From contig BJHW01000001.1 of NCBI GenBank assembly GCA_005405945.1, positions 8,866,001 through 8,930,000 of the forward strand: 64,000 bases of DNA, in the 5' to 3' direction. The notes under the pieces were generated by a model. The model was not told the DNA's origin. It saw nothing but the letters and a program-made list of their open reading frames with translations, and made no database searches. Made by a program: the position numbers and the translations under genes. Below are positions 54,661 through 64,000 of this stretch, piece by piece. Position 1 is the stretch's first letter. Every line of letters begins with the position of its first letter. The DNA comes from Streptomyces violaceusniger (lineage in GTDB: Bacteria; Actinomycetota; Actinomycetes; Streptomycetales; Streptomycetaceae).

Positions 54661-54957
54661 GCGCCGCTGCCTCTCCGGGGGTCCGGGGGCTTGCCTCCGG
54701 TTTCGGGAAGGGGCGGGGTGGGGGAATCCGCCCCGCGAGACGATGCCCGCAGCCGGGCGCGTCGCTGGCCCTGTGGGGCTTGCGTCGCCACAACCTGGCG
54801 CGTTGCCCGTCCCCGGGGCCGGGCTCGCCCGGTCATGACCGGGCGCCGGTGCCCCCTCCGGGCCCTGGGGCTTGCCCCGGCGCAGCCGGGCGCGCCGCTG
54901 CCTTTCCCCGGGGTCCGGGGGCTTGCCCTCGGTTTCGGGAAGGGGCGGGGCGGGGGA
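54661..54957 (+). repeat. 65-bp direct repeat pair in the rplT-TrmH gap
   Basis: 54661-54724 and 54892-54957 are imperfect direct copies. Both read GCGCCGCTGCC, a C/G-run junction, GTCCGGGGGCTTGCC, then GGTTTCGGGAAGGGGCGGGG, and differ at a few positions, mainly in C runs. No gene is present between 54128 and 55007. The sequence resembles the repeat-rich intergenic DNA at 61.1-61.7 kb in style. Confidence 0.75.
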
Positions 54958-55007
54958 AGGCCCGGCCCGCGTAACCAACACACCACACGAGAAAGCGCAC
55001 GCACCCC

Positions 55008-55841
55008 ATGGCGACCCCCGAATTGACGTCCCTGCGATCGCCACGCGTCACCGCCGCCCGGCGCCTGGCCAAGCGCAGCTTCCGCGGCAAGGAGCGGCGG
55101 TTCATCGTCGAGGGGCCGCAGGCCGTACGGGAGGCCATCGCGCACCTCGTGGAGGTGTACGTCACCCCCGAGGCCGCCGAGCGCCACCAGCCGATCCTCG
55201 ACGCCGCCCGCGCCGCCGGCGTCCCCGTGTTCACCGCGACCGATGACGTCGTCGCGGAGATGTCCGACACCGTCACCCCACAGGGCATCGTCGGGCTGTG
55301 CCGCTTCCTGGACTCGCCGTTCGAGGAGATCCTGGCCGCCCGGCCCAAGCTCGTCGCCGTGCTCGCCAACGTCCGCGACCCCGGCAACGCCGGCACCGTG
55401 CTGCGGTGCGCCGACGCCGCCGGGGCGGACGCGGTCGTGCTGACGGACGCCTCCGTGGACCCGTACAACCCCAAGGCCGTACGCGCCTCCGTCGGCTCCC
55501 TCTTCCACCTCCCCGTCGCCGTCGGCGTACCCGTCGAGCGTGCGGTGAGCGGGCTGCGGGAGGCCGGGGCGCGGGTGCTGGCCGCGGACGGGGCGGGGGA
55601 GCGGGACCTGGACTCCGAGCTGGACGACGGGCTGCTGGGCGGCCCCACCGCGTGGATCTTCGGCAATGAGGCATGGGGCCTGCCGGAGGCTACCCGCGCA
55701 CTCGCTGACGAGGTGGTGCGCGTTCCGATTCACGGCAGGGCCGAGAGCCTCAACCTCGCCACGGCCGCCGCCGTGTGCCTCTATGCCTCCGCTCGTGCGC
55801 AGCGCGCTCCCGCAGGGTGCCGCTCCGTCACATCGACCTAG
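55008..55841 (+). CDS. TrmH/SpoU family RNA methyltransferase
   Basis: A 277-residue SPOUT enzyme that probably 2'-O-methylates rRNA or tRNA. An N-terminal substrate-binding domain (KRSFRGKERRFIVEGPQAVR) is followed by the knotted domain with motif 1 LANVRDPGNAGTVLRCADAA (Arg, Asn), motif 2 WIFGNEAWGLPEATRALAD, and motif 3 RVPIHGRAESLNLATAAAVC. ATG 55008 is the family-typical start. The gene lies between rplT and the histidine kinase, as in other Streptomyces. The last 12 residues after LYASAR are not conserved in style. Confidence 0.94.
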   Translation: MATPELTSLRSPRVTAARRLAKRSFRGKERRFIVEGPQAVREAIAHLVEVYVTPEAAERHQPILDAARAAGVPVFTATDDVVAEMSDTVTPQGIVGLCRFLDSPFEEILAARPKLVAVLANVRDPGNAGTVLRCADAAGADAVVLTDASVDPYNPKAVRASVGSLFHLPVAVGVPVERAVSGLREAGARVLAADGAGERDLDSELDDGLLGGPTAWIFGNEAWGLPEATRALADEVVRVPIHGRAESLNLATAAAVCLYASARAQRAPAGCRSVTST

Positions 55842-55885
55842 TAGGGTTGCCCCCTCTGGGAGGGGACCCGAGAGGGGGTGTGGGG

Positions 55886-57160
55886 ATGGACGTCAGGACT
55901 TCCGGCGCCAGGGCGGCCGAAGCCCATGCGGCCGAAGCCCATGCGCCCGGAGCGGAGCCGCCCGGCGGGAAGCAAGGCCGGGAGCAAGGCGGGAAACACG
56001 GCGAGGGGCCCGGCGAGGGGCAGGGCCGCCCGCCCACCGGGGCGGACCCCGGTGTGCCCGGCCCCGGCGGCGCGCCGGACGCACTCGGACCGCACCCCGA
56101 CGATCTGCCCGACGGCCTGGTCGTGGCCGACGAGACCGGCCTGGTCACCTGCTTCAACGCGGCGGCGGCCCGCATCACCGCCACCGACCCCGCGGACGCG
56201 ATCGGCCGTCGGCTCGAGGTGGCCCTGCCGTTAGAGGACCTGGACGGCCGGCGCTGGTGGGCGCTGACCGATCCCTATGGAGGGCTGGCCATCCGGGCCG
56301 GTCAGCCCGAGCGGAACCTGCTGCTGCCGGGCGGCCGCGAGGTGCTGGTCTCGGCCCGCTATGTGCGCGAGCGGCCGACCGGGCCGGTGCGCCGGGTGGT
56401 GGTCTGTCTGCGCGGCACCGAGGCCCGCCGCCGCACCGAGCGCAGCCATGCCGAGCTGATCGCGACCGTCGCCCATGAGCTGCGCTCGCCGCTGACGTCC
56501 GTGAAGGGGTTCACGGCCACCCTGCTGGCCAAGTGGGAGCGGTTCACCGACGACCAGAAGCGGCTGATGCTGGAGACCGTCGACGCCGACGCCAACCGGG
56601 TCACCCGGCTGATCGCCGAGCTGCTGGACATCTCCCGGATCGACTCCGGCCGGCTGGAGGTGCGCCGCCAGCCGGTGGACCTCGCCGCCGCCGTCCGCCG
56701 CCATGTGCAGGCGCTCACCGCGGCCGGGCACACCGCCGAGCGCTTCCTGATCAGGGTCAGGGGTCCGCTGCCCAGGCTGTGGGCCGATCCGGACAAGATC
56801 GATCAGGTGCTGGGCAACCTGCTGGAAAACGCGGTGCGCCACGGCGAGGGAACGGTCACCATTGACATAGCGCCCGCACCGGCCAAGCCGGTCGCGGAAG
56901 GCCCCGCTGAAGGCCCCACTGTCGAAAGGACCGCCGTCACCGTGAGCGACGAGGGCCCCGGTATCCCGGAGGAGTCGATGAGCCGCGTCTTCACCCGCTT
57001 CTGGCGGGGCAGCAAGCGCGGCGGCACCGGCCTGGGGCTCTACATCGTCAAGGGCATCGTCGAGGCCCACGGCGGCACGATCACCGTCGACCGGGCCCGC
57101 GGCGGCGGCGCGGAGTTCCGATTTACCCTGCCCGTGGGCACCCCGGCCTATCTGGCCTGA
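55886..57160 (+). CDS. cytosolic PAS-domain sensor histidine kinase
   Basis: A 424-residue kinase without transmembrane segments. Residues 1-70 are a low-complexity Ala/Gly/Glu linker. A PAS domain follows (DDLPDGLVVADETGLVTCFN, AAAARITATDPADAIGRRLE). The HisKA domain has the H-box LIATVAHELRSPLTSVKGFT. The HATPase domain has N-box DQVLGNLLENAVRHGEG, G1 VSDEGPGIPEESM, F-box FTRFWRGSKRGG and G2 GTGLGLYIVKGIVEAHGG. ATG 55886 is preceded by AGAGGGGG; no response regulator gene is adjacent. It sits at a conserved place between the TrmH gene and pheS. The signal sensed is unknown; its partner must lie elsewhere. Confidence 0.93.
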   Translation: MDVRTSGARAAEAHAAEAHAPGAEPPGGKQGREQGGKHGEGPGEGQGRPPTGADPGVPGPGGAPDALGPHPDDLPDGLVVADETGLVTCFNAAAARITATDPADAIGRRLEVALPLEDLDGRRWWALTDPYGGLAIRAGQPERNLLLPGGREVLVSARYVRERPTGPVRRVVVCLRGTEARRRTERSHAELIATVAHELRSPLTSVKGFTATLLAKWERFTDDQKRLMLETVDADANRVTRLIAELLDISRIDSGRLEVRRQPVDLAAAVRRHVQALTAAGHTAERFLIRVRGPLPRLWADPDKIDQVLGNLLENAVRHGEGTVTIDIAPAPAKPVAEGPAEGPTVERTAVTVSDEGPGIPEESMSRVFTRFWRGSKRGGTGLGLYIVKGIVEAHGGTITVDRARGGGAEFRFTLPVGTPAYLA

Positions 57161-57252
57161 TCCGCCCGCGGGCTTCTCCAGCACGGGGGACCCCGAGCGC
57201 GGCGGCCGTCGCGCGGCGTCCCCCGGAACAGCACCCCTCGCGCGCCCCTTAG

Positions 57253-58508
<1,256 letters not shown>

Positions 58509-58509
<1 letters not shown>

Positions 58510-61036
58510 TGCGGGTCCCGCTTTCTTGGCTGCGGGAGTACGTCGACCTGCCCGCCGGTGAGACCGGCCGTGACGTACAGGCCAAACTCGTCGCCGCCGG
58601 GCTCGAGGTCGAGACGGTCGAGCAGCTCGGCGCCGGGCTCAAGGGCCCCTGGTCGTCGGGCAGGTGCTGACCATCGAGGAGCTGGAGGGGTTCAAGAAGC
58701 CCATCCGCTTCTGCACCGTGGACGTCGGCCGGGCCAACGGCACGGGTGAGCCGCAGGAGATCGTCTGTGGCGCCCGCAACTTCGCGGTCGGCGACAAGGT
58801 CGTGGTCGTGCTGCCCGGCGCCGAGCTGCCCGGCGGCTTCGCGATCTCCGCACGCAAGACCTACGGCAAGGTCTCGCACGGCATGATCTGCTCCAGCGAC
58901 GAGCTGGGCATGGGCGACGACGGCACGCACGGCATCATCGTGCTCCCGCCGGAGCACGAGGTCGGCACCGACGCCATCGAGCTGCTTCAGCTGGTGGACG
59001 AGGTCCTGGACATCGCCGTCACCCCCGACCGGGGCTACTGCCTGTCGATGCGCGGGGTCGCCCGTGAGACCGCGACCGCCTACGAGCTGCCGCTGCGCGA
59101 TCCCGCCCTCCTCGACGTGCCCGCGCCCAACAGCCACGGCTACCCGGTCAAGGTCGCCGACCCGGTCGGCTGCGACCGCTTCACCGCCCGCACCGTCACC
59201 GGGCTCGACCCCGAGGCGCACTCCCCGATCTGGCTCCAGCGCCGGCTCCAGAAGGCCGGGATGCGCCCGGTCTCGCTCGCCGTCGACATCACCAACTACG
59301 TGATGCTCGAACTGGGCCAGCCGCTGCACGCCTACGACCGCTCCCGGATCACCGGGGCGATCGGGGTGCGCCGCGCGGAGCCGGGCGAGAAGCTCACCAC
59401 CCTCGACGGCACCCAGCGCGTCCTGGACGCCGAGGACCTCGTCATCACCGACGAGAGCGGCCCCATCGGCCTCGCCGGTGTCATGGGCGGCGCCAACACC
59501 GAGATCGCGGACGCCGCCGCCGACCCCGAGTCCGGCCAGGTGGCGGGCACCACCGAGGTGGTCATCGAGGCCGCCCACTTCGCCCCCGTCTCGGTCGCCC
59601 GCACCGCCCGCCGCCACAAGCTGTCCTCCGAGGCGTCCCGCCGGTTCGAGCGCGGTGTCGACCCCGAGGCCACCTCGGCGGCGGCGCAGCGCACCGTCGA
59701 TCTGCTGGTGCTGCTCGCGGGCGGCACCGCCGAGGTGGGCGTCACCGAGATCATCGCGCCCAGCGCTCCGCACACCATCACGCTGCCCGCCGACCACCCG
59801 GACAAGGTCGCGGGGGTGTCCTACGGCCGCGAGACCGTGGTGCGCCGGCTGCAGCAGATCGGCTGTGATGTCTACGGCGCCGACGACCTCACCGTCACCG
59901 TGCCCAGCTGGCGGCCGGACCTCACCGACCCCAACGACCTGGCCGAGGAGGTCATCCGGCTCGAGGGGTACGAGAACCTCCCCTCGACCCTGCCCCGGCC
60001 CCCCGCCGGGCGCGGGCTGACCGAGCGTCAGCGGCTGCACCGCCGGGTCGGCCGGGCGCTGGCCGGGGCCGGATACGTCGAGGCGCTGAACTACCCGTTC
60101 CTCGGCGAGGAGGTGCTCGACCAGTTCGGGCTGGCCGCCGACGACCCGCGGCGCGATCTGGTCCGACTGGTCAACCCGCTGTCGGACACCGAGCCCGCGC
60201 TCCGTACGACGCTGCTGCCCGGGCTGCTCGGCGCGCTGCGCCGCAACGCCGGCCGCGGCGAGCACGACCTCGCGCTCTTCGAGACGGGGCTGGTCTTCCG
60301 CGCCACCGGCGACGAGCCGCCCGCGGCCATCCTGCCCGTCGACCGCCGTCCCACCGACGAGCAGATCGCCGGGCTCGACGCGGCCCTGCCGCATCAGCCG
60401 CGCCGCGCCGCCGTCGTCCTCGCGGGCGACCGCGAGCAGGCCGGCTGGTGGGGCCAGGGCACCCCGGTGAGCTGGGCCGACGCTATCGAGGCGGGCCGGA
60501 TCGTGGCCCGCGAGGCGGGGGCCGAGCTGATCGTCCGCCAGGACCAGCAGGACCCCTGGCACCCGGGCCGCTGCGCCGCGCTGCTGGCCGTCGTCGACGG
60601 CCAGGAGATCCTCGTCGGCAACGCCGGTGAGCTCCACCCCCGGGTCACCAAGGCCCTGGGCCTGCCCGAGCGCACCTGCGCGATGGAGATCGAGCTCGAC
60701 CGTCTTGAGCAGGCCGGCACCGGCCGCGTGGGGGCGCCCCACGTCTCCACGTTCCCGGTGGCCACCCAGGACGTCGCGCTGGTCGTGGACGTGTCCGTGC
60801 CCGCGGCCGAGGTCGAGACGGCGCTGCGCGAGGGCGCGGGGGAACTGCTCGAATCCCTCCGCCTGTTCGACGTCTTCACCGGTGAGCAGCTCGGCGAGGG
60901 CAGGAAGTCGCTGGCCTACGCGCTGCGCTTCCGCGCCCCGGACCGCACGCTGACCGCCGAGGAGATCGCCGCGTCCCGCGACGCCGCGGTGTCGGCGGCC
61001 GCCGACCGCACCGGCGCCACGTTGCGCGGAGCCTGA
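58509..61036 (+). CDS. pheT: phenylalanine-tRNA ligase beta subunit (frameshift near the N terminus)
   Basis: Beta chain of PheRS. ATG 58509 reads [20 protein letters not shown], then leaves frame at the CCCC run 58646-58649. One extra C gives [20 protein letters not shown] and an 842-residue protein. Domains in order: EMAP/OB-like tRNA-binding ([35 protein letters not shown]), B3/B4 editing domain ([37 protein letters not shown]), B5 ([20 protein letters not shown]), synthetase-like core, and C-terminal anticodon-binding FDX-ACB ([20 protein letters not shown]). PheT is expected to be single-copy and essential, so the break is almost certainly a sequence error. Confidence 0.96.
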
Positions 61037-61060
61037 CGGCACCGGCCACCGCGCCACCAC

Positions 61061-61097
61061 GGAGGGGCGCACCCGTACGCAACGGGTGCGCCCCTCC
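61061..61097 (+). terminator. pheST terminator
   Basis: Perfect 16-bp stem: GGAGGGGCGCACCCGT at 61061-61076 and ACGGGTGCGCCCCTCC at 61082-61097, 5-nt loop ACGCA, 24 bp after the pheT stop. Confidence 0.92.
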
Positions 61098-61851
61098 GCC
61101 GTCCCTCGCCGCAGCCGGCCCGGTCAGCCCGCGCGGACCGCGCCGACCGGGCGCGAAGCCCCCGCGCAGCGGGCCGCAGGGCCCGCACGAAGGCCACGGA
61201 CGCGGCTCGGCCCGGCCCGGCCCGCGATCGCCCGCCCGGCCCGTGCGGGTCGCAGGCAGGCCGGTGGCCGAGTGCGCGCCGTCGGCATCTCGGGCGCGGC
61301 GGGGCGGCGGCTCACACGCCTTGCGGCTCCGGGACGGAAAGCCCGCCCCTTCCCCCGGCGGCCGCCTACGGCGGGTGCTCGGGGTCTGTCCGGGGCGCAG
61401 CCCCGAGCCGCCCTCACTCGGTGGACGGCGAACAGCCGAACATCTCGTCCGTGGGACGGCGGGGTGTTCGGGTGGGTGCCCGGGGCGCGGTCCGGGTCGC
61501 CCGCGTTCTCCGCGCAGGGTGCTGTCGCGTCGGTGATTGGGCGTGCCCTGTGGCCTCCGGTGTTGCCCGGGAGTTCGCCTTGTGCGTCGCCCGGCTCAGG
61601 GCTGTGGCCCCGGGCCGGGTGGGTCGCCGCCCTCACTCGGTGGACGGCGAACAGCCGAACATCTCGTCCGTGGGACGGCGGGGTGTTCGGGTAGGTGCCG
61701 GGGGCGCGGTCACCCGATCAGGTGAGATGCGGAGGCGGCTGGTCCAAATGGCAGAAGCTGTCGCAAGAATCGTGCCGGTCGTACGGCCCCTGCTGGACCG
61801 ACCGTCCGGGGCCCGGCCGACCGCCTCATTGGCCGGCGTTGGGGGCGACAC
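61098..61851 (+). other. 754-bp non-coding gap between pheST and the phosphatase gene
   Basis: No gene supported; the open frames here (for example 61086-61694) reflect base composition and contain the duplicated segment twice. The first 300 bp are G/C-rich with short GGCCCGGCCC repeats. The 86-bp duplication is listed separately. The promoter of the SpoIIE-type gene should lie in the last 140 bp, but no clear hexamers are seen. Confidence 0.5.
61407..61711 (+). repeat. 86-bp direct repeat pair with internal hairpin
   Basis: 61407-61492 and 61626-61711 are direct copies with only two mismatches. Each contains a nested inverted repeat: CCGAAC and GTTCGG (61436-61441 with 61466-61471), enclosing CGTCCGTGGGACG. 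The copies are offset by 219 bp. Such a structured, well-conserved repeat could be a small mobile or regulatory element. Confidence 0.85.
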
Positions 61852-63069
61852 ATGATCGGGACATCGTCAGTCGGCGGCGCGTCCGTACGGAAGGCACGGG
61901 GTCTGCGGGCGGCCGCCCGCGCCGTCCCCTGTCTGTGGGTGCTCGGCGTCATCTGCTGGGAACTGCTGACCCCGCACCACACCGAGGTCGTCCCCCTCAT
62001 CGCCGCCGCACCCGCCATCGCCTGCGTGAGCGGCGGCCGCCGCGGATGCGTTCTGCTGCTCGGCGGCGCCGGTCTGCTGTTCGCCCTCGCCCCCGAGTCG
62101 GCGCTGGAGCCCGACGGCGAGGTGACGGACCCGCATGCGCCGCTGGTCACCTGCTGCGCCATCGTCGGCGTGGCCGTCGGCGGCTATCTCACGGCGGGCC
62201 GCAAGGTGCGGCTGCTCCGCGAGCTGGAGGAGCTCCGGGCGGTGGCCGCCGCGGCGCAGGACGTGGTGCTGCGGCCGCTCCCGGCCCGGCTGGACGGCGT
62301 CGAGCTGGCGGGCGGCCATCTGTCGGCCAGCCGGGGCGCCGCCGTCGGCGGCGATCTCTACGAGGCGCTGGCCACCCCGCACGGCGTCCGCGTCATCATC
62401 GGCGATGTGCGCGGGCACGGCCTCGCGGCGATCGGCACCGTGGCCGCCGTCCTCGGCAGCTTCCGCGAGGCCGCGCACGAGGAACCCCGGCTCAGCGGGG
62501 TGCTGCGGCGGCTCGACCGCGCCCTGGAGCGCCATCTTCGGTCCCGCGCGAGCGAGGAGTGCCCGTTGGACCATCACGTGGACGAGGAGTTCGTGACCGT
62601 CCTGCTGCTGGAGGTGGGCCGGGACGGCGAGGTCACCGCGCTCAACTGCGGCCACCCCTGGCCGTACCGCCTCCGCGAACAGCCCGTGGGCCCGGCCCTG
62701 GCCCGGCAGACCGCGCCCGGCGAGGTGCTGCCGCCGCTCGGCCTCTTCCCGCTCCCCGCCGAACTCCCCATCGCCCGCTGGGGCTCCCTGGGGACCGGCG
62801 ACACCCTGGTGCTGCACACCGACGGCGCCGAGGACGCCCGCGACGCCCACGGCACGTTCTTCCCGCTGCGCCGCGCCCTGTCCGAGGCCGCGGGCGCCGG
62901 ACCGCTCGTCCCGGCGGCGGTCGTGGCGGGGGTGCGCTCGGCGCTGCTGCGCCACACCGGCGGCCGGCTCTCCGACGACGTCGCGCTGCTCGCCCTGCGC
63001 TACGACCACTGCCCGCTCTCGACCCCCACGCCCCTCACCCGCCCCGCAGCCGACGCCCACCGGGCCTAG
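61852..63069 (+). CDS. SpoIIE-type PP2C protein phosphatase, membrane-bound
   Basis: A 405-residue protein. Three to four N-terminal transmembrane segments (AVPCLWVLGVICWELLTPHH, CVLLLGGAGLLFALAPESAL, VTCCAIVGVAVGGYLTAGRK) lead into a cytoplasmic SpoIIE/PP2C domain: LSASRGAAVGGDLYEALATP (first metal Asp), VIIGDVRGHGLAAIGTVAAV, EFVTVLLLEVGRDGEVTALN, LVLHTDGAEDARDAHGTFFP, GGRLSDDVALLALRYD (last Asp). Such phosphatases act on anti-anti-sigma factors. ATG 61852 is used; a purine-rich GGGGGCGACA precedes it. The TAG stop overlaps that of the convergent amidohydrolase gene in CTAG (63066-63069). Confidence 0.92.
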   Translation: MIGTSSVGGASVRKARGLRAAARAVPCLWVLGVICWELLTPHHTEVVPLIAAAPAIACVSGGRRGCVLLLGGAGLLFALAPESALEPDGEVTDPHAPLVTCCAIVGVAVGGYLTAGRKVRLLRELEELRAVAAAAQDVVLRPLPARLDGVELAGGHLSASRGAAVGGDLYEALATPHGVRVIIGDVRGHGLAAIGTVAAVLGSFREAAHEEPRLSGVLRRLDRALERHLRSRASEECPLDHHVDEEFVTVLLLEVGRDGEVTALNCGHPWPYRLREQPVGPALARQTAPGEVLPPLGLFPLPAELPIARWGSLGTGDTLVLHTDGAEDARDAHGTFFPLRRALSEAAGAGPLVPAAVVAGVRSALLRHTGGRLSDDVALLALRYDHCPLSTPTPLTRPAADAHRA

Positions 63070-64000
63070 CTAGCGGCCCGTTGGGGCTTGTCTGCGATAC
63101 CAGGGGTGGGAGCGCGGTGCACGGTGCCCTTTTGCATGACGAAGTCGATGTCCGCAACGGCCGTGATGTCGTCGAAGGGATCGGCGGGCAGTGCGATCAG
63201 GTCGGCGGTCGCGCCGGGCTGAAGGCGTCCGAGGTCGGGCCGGTCGAGCAGGTCGGCGGCGACGCTGGTGGCAGCGCGAAGGGCCCGCACGGTGGCGATG
63301 CCGGTCTTGACCATCGCCGGAAACTCGCGCCAGTTGTCGGCGTGCGGGAACATGCCGGCGTCGGTGCCGAACGCGATGCGCACGTCGCTTGCGGCCACGT
63401 TGTGCGCGGACTCCCGGAGCTGGTCGGCGTAGCGGGTGAACTTCACCCGTTCCCCTGGATCCTTACCCTCCCAGTAGCTGTCGTCGTCGAGGTGGTCGAG
63501 CGCGTCGAGGACCATGAACTGGGTCGGCACGAGGAAAACGCCCCGTTCAGCCATCTGGGCCAGTGTCGACGCCGAAGCGAGGTTGCCGTGCTCGATCGAG
63601 CGAACACCGGCGGTGACGGCACGCGACACGCCCTCGTCACCGTAGGCATGCGGCGTGCAGGGGACGCCCAAGTCGCGCGCCGTGGCGACCAGCGTGTTCA
63701 TCTCCTCCTGCGTGTAGGTGGTCTGCGTGGGATCGTCCGAGGGAGTGGCGAAGCCGCCGGTGGCGCCGAACTTGATCCAATCGGCGCCGGCACGGATGTT
63801 CTCGCGTACCCTGCGCGTGATCTCGTCCGCGCCGTCTGCCAGCGCGCCGATCTCGCGGTCGAAGTGTGACGCGAGGAGTGTCGAGGCGTCGCCGTGCGCG
63901 CCCCGCGCGGAGATCAGGTACGGCGCGACGATCATCCGCGGCCCCGCAATGTGATCACGGGCGATGGCGTCGCGCAGATACAGCGTGACCGGCTCGGCGG
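63066..64000 (-). CDS. amidohydrolase family protein, 5' end beyond the window
   Basis: The C-terminal 310 or so residues of a metal-dependent amidohydrolase (imidazolonepropionase/prolidase-like group). The frame runs to the window edge, where VTLYLRDAIARDHIAGPRM matches the usual family context, so the start is upstream of the window's right end. Seen: ADWIKFGATGGFATPSDDPT (bridging Lys), CTPHAYGDEGVSRAV and RSIEHGNLASASTLAQMAE (His ligands), AFGTDAGMFPHADNW (metal Asp), and the terminal GATADLIALPADPFDDIT. The product hydrolyses an amide or cyclic amide bond; the substrate is unknown. Its codon use includes more mixed third positions (GTGCTCGATCGAG, GTCGTCGAG) than its neighbour. Confidence 0.88.
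   Translation of the reverse strand, partial: AEPVTLYLRDAIARDHIAGPRMIVAPYLISARGAHGDASTLLASHFDREIGALADGADEITRRVRENIRAGADWIKFGATGGFATPSDDPTQTTYTQEEMNTLVATARDLGVPCTPHAYGDEGVSRAVTAGVRSIEHGNLASASTLAQMAERGVFLVPTQFMVLDALDHLDDDSYWEGKDPGERVKFTRYADQLRESAHNVAASDVRIAFGTDAGMFPHADNWREFPAMVKTGIATVRALRAATSVAADLLDRPDLGRLQPGATADLIALPADPFDDITAVADIDFVMQKGTVHRAPTPGIADKPQRAAS

Noticed and set aside
61086-61694. A 202-codon frame after pheT, and a related frame at 61421-61855
   Set aside because: Both consist of Arg/Pro/Gly-rich translation and include the 86-bp duplicated segment; they begin inside the terminator region or have no ribosome-binding site.

Overview
The window is high-GC actinobacterial DNA, almost certainly a Streptomyces chromosome. 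The evidence is strong C/G bias at third codon positions, GTG starts, GTGA/ATGA start-stop overlaps, an XRE/DUF397/HATPase regulatory triad, secreted GH19 chitinase and GH46 chitosanase, and the order infC-rpmI-rplT-TrmH-histidine kinase-pheS-pheT. No rRNA, tRNA or CRISPR array was found.

Layout. 1-2.6 kb: end of a SnoaL-like gene, an SDR and a cytochrome P450, overlapping as one operon. 3.3-4.1 kb: a TetR regulator. 4.4-17.5 kb: a complete hopanoid operon (hpnC, hpnD, hpnE, polyprenyl diphosphate synthase, squalene-hopene cyclase, hpnG, hpnH, ispG, dxs, hpnO), which links the MEP pathway to squalene, hopene and side-chain-extended hopanoids. A serpin gene follows it 17 bp downstream. 18.7-22.7 kb: tyrosine phosphatase, alpha-galactosidase, SGNH hydrolase. 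22.9-24.6 kb: a HATPase/XRE/DUF397 module around a palindromic operator. 24.5-29.8 kb: a five-gene minus-strand operon of the uncharacterised STM4011-STM4015 type (two radical SAM enzymes, a sulfatase-like hydrolase, an ATP-grasp-like protein and a leucine-rich-repeat protein). A two-gene unit of unknown function (30.0-31.6 kb) diverges from it. This block is the best candidate in the window for an undescribed system.

31.6-37 kb: chitinase with a DasR-like double site, GNAT acetyltransferase, metallo-beta-lactamase-fold hydrolase, chitosanase with a palindromic operator, and an alpha/beta hydrolase behind a pair of identical-type operators. 37-43.9 kb: a probable ethanolamine/gamma-glutamyl-amine catabolic locus (amidotransferase-like hydrolase, APC permease, GntR regulator, GlnA-like ligase, aldehyde dehydrogenase, SDR). 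44-51.7 kb: DUF2510 protein, amino acid deaminase/aldolase-like enzyme, mycosin-like protease with a membrane partner, beta-lactamase-like serine hydrolase, SseB-like protein, aquaporin. 51.7-61 kb: DUF1844, infC-rpmI-rplT behind an attenuator, a 0.9-kb repeat-rich gap, TrmH methyltransferase, histidine kinase, pheS, pheT. 61.8-64 kb: SpoIIE-type phosphatase, and an amidohydrolase cut by the window end.

Quality caveat. Sixteen to seventeen places across about fifteen genes need exactly one extra base to restore the expected protein, mostly one C or G in a short C/G run. Genes expected to be essential, or nearly so (pheT, dxs), are affected. After restoration every span becomes a multiple of three. 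These are most simply read as base-deletion errors in the sequence, not pseudogenes. Such genes are given over their full restored span, with the break position noted.
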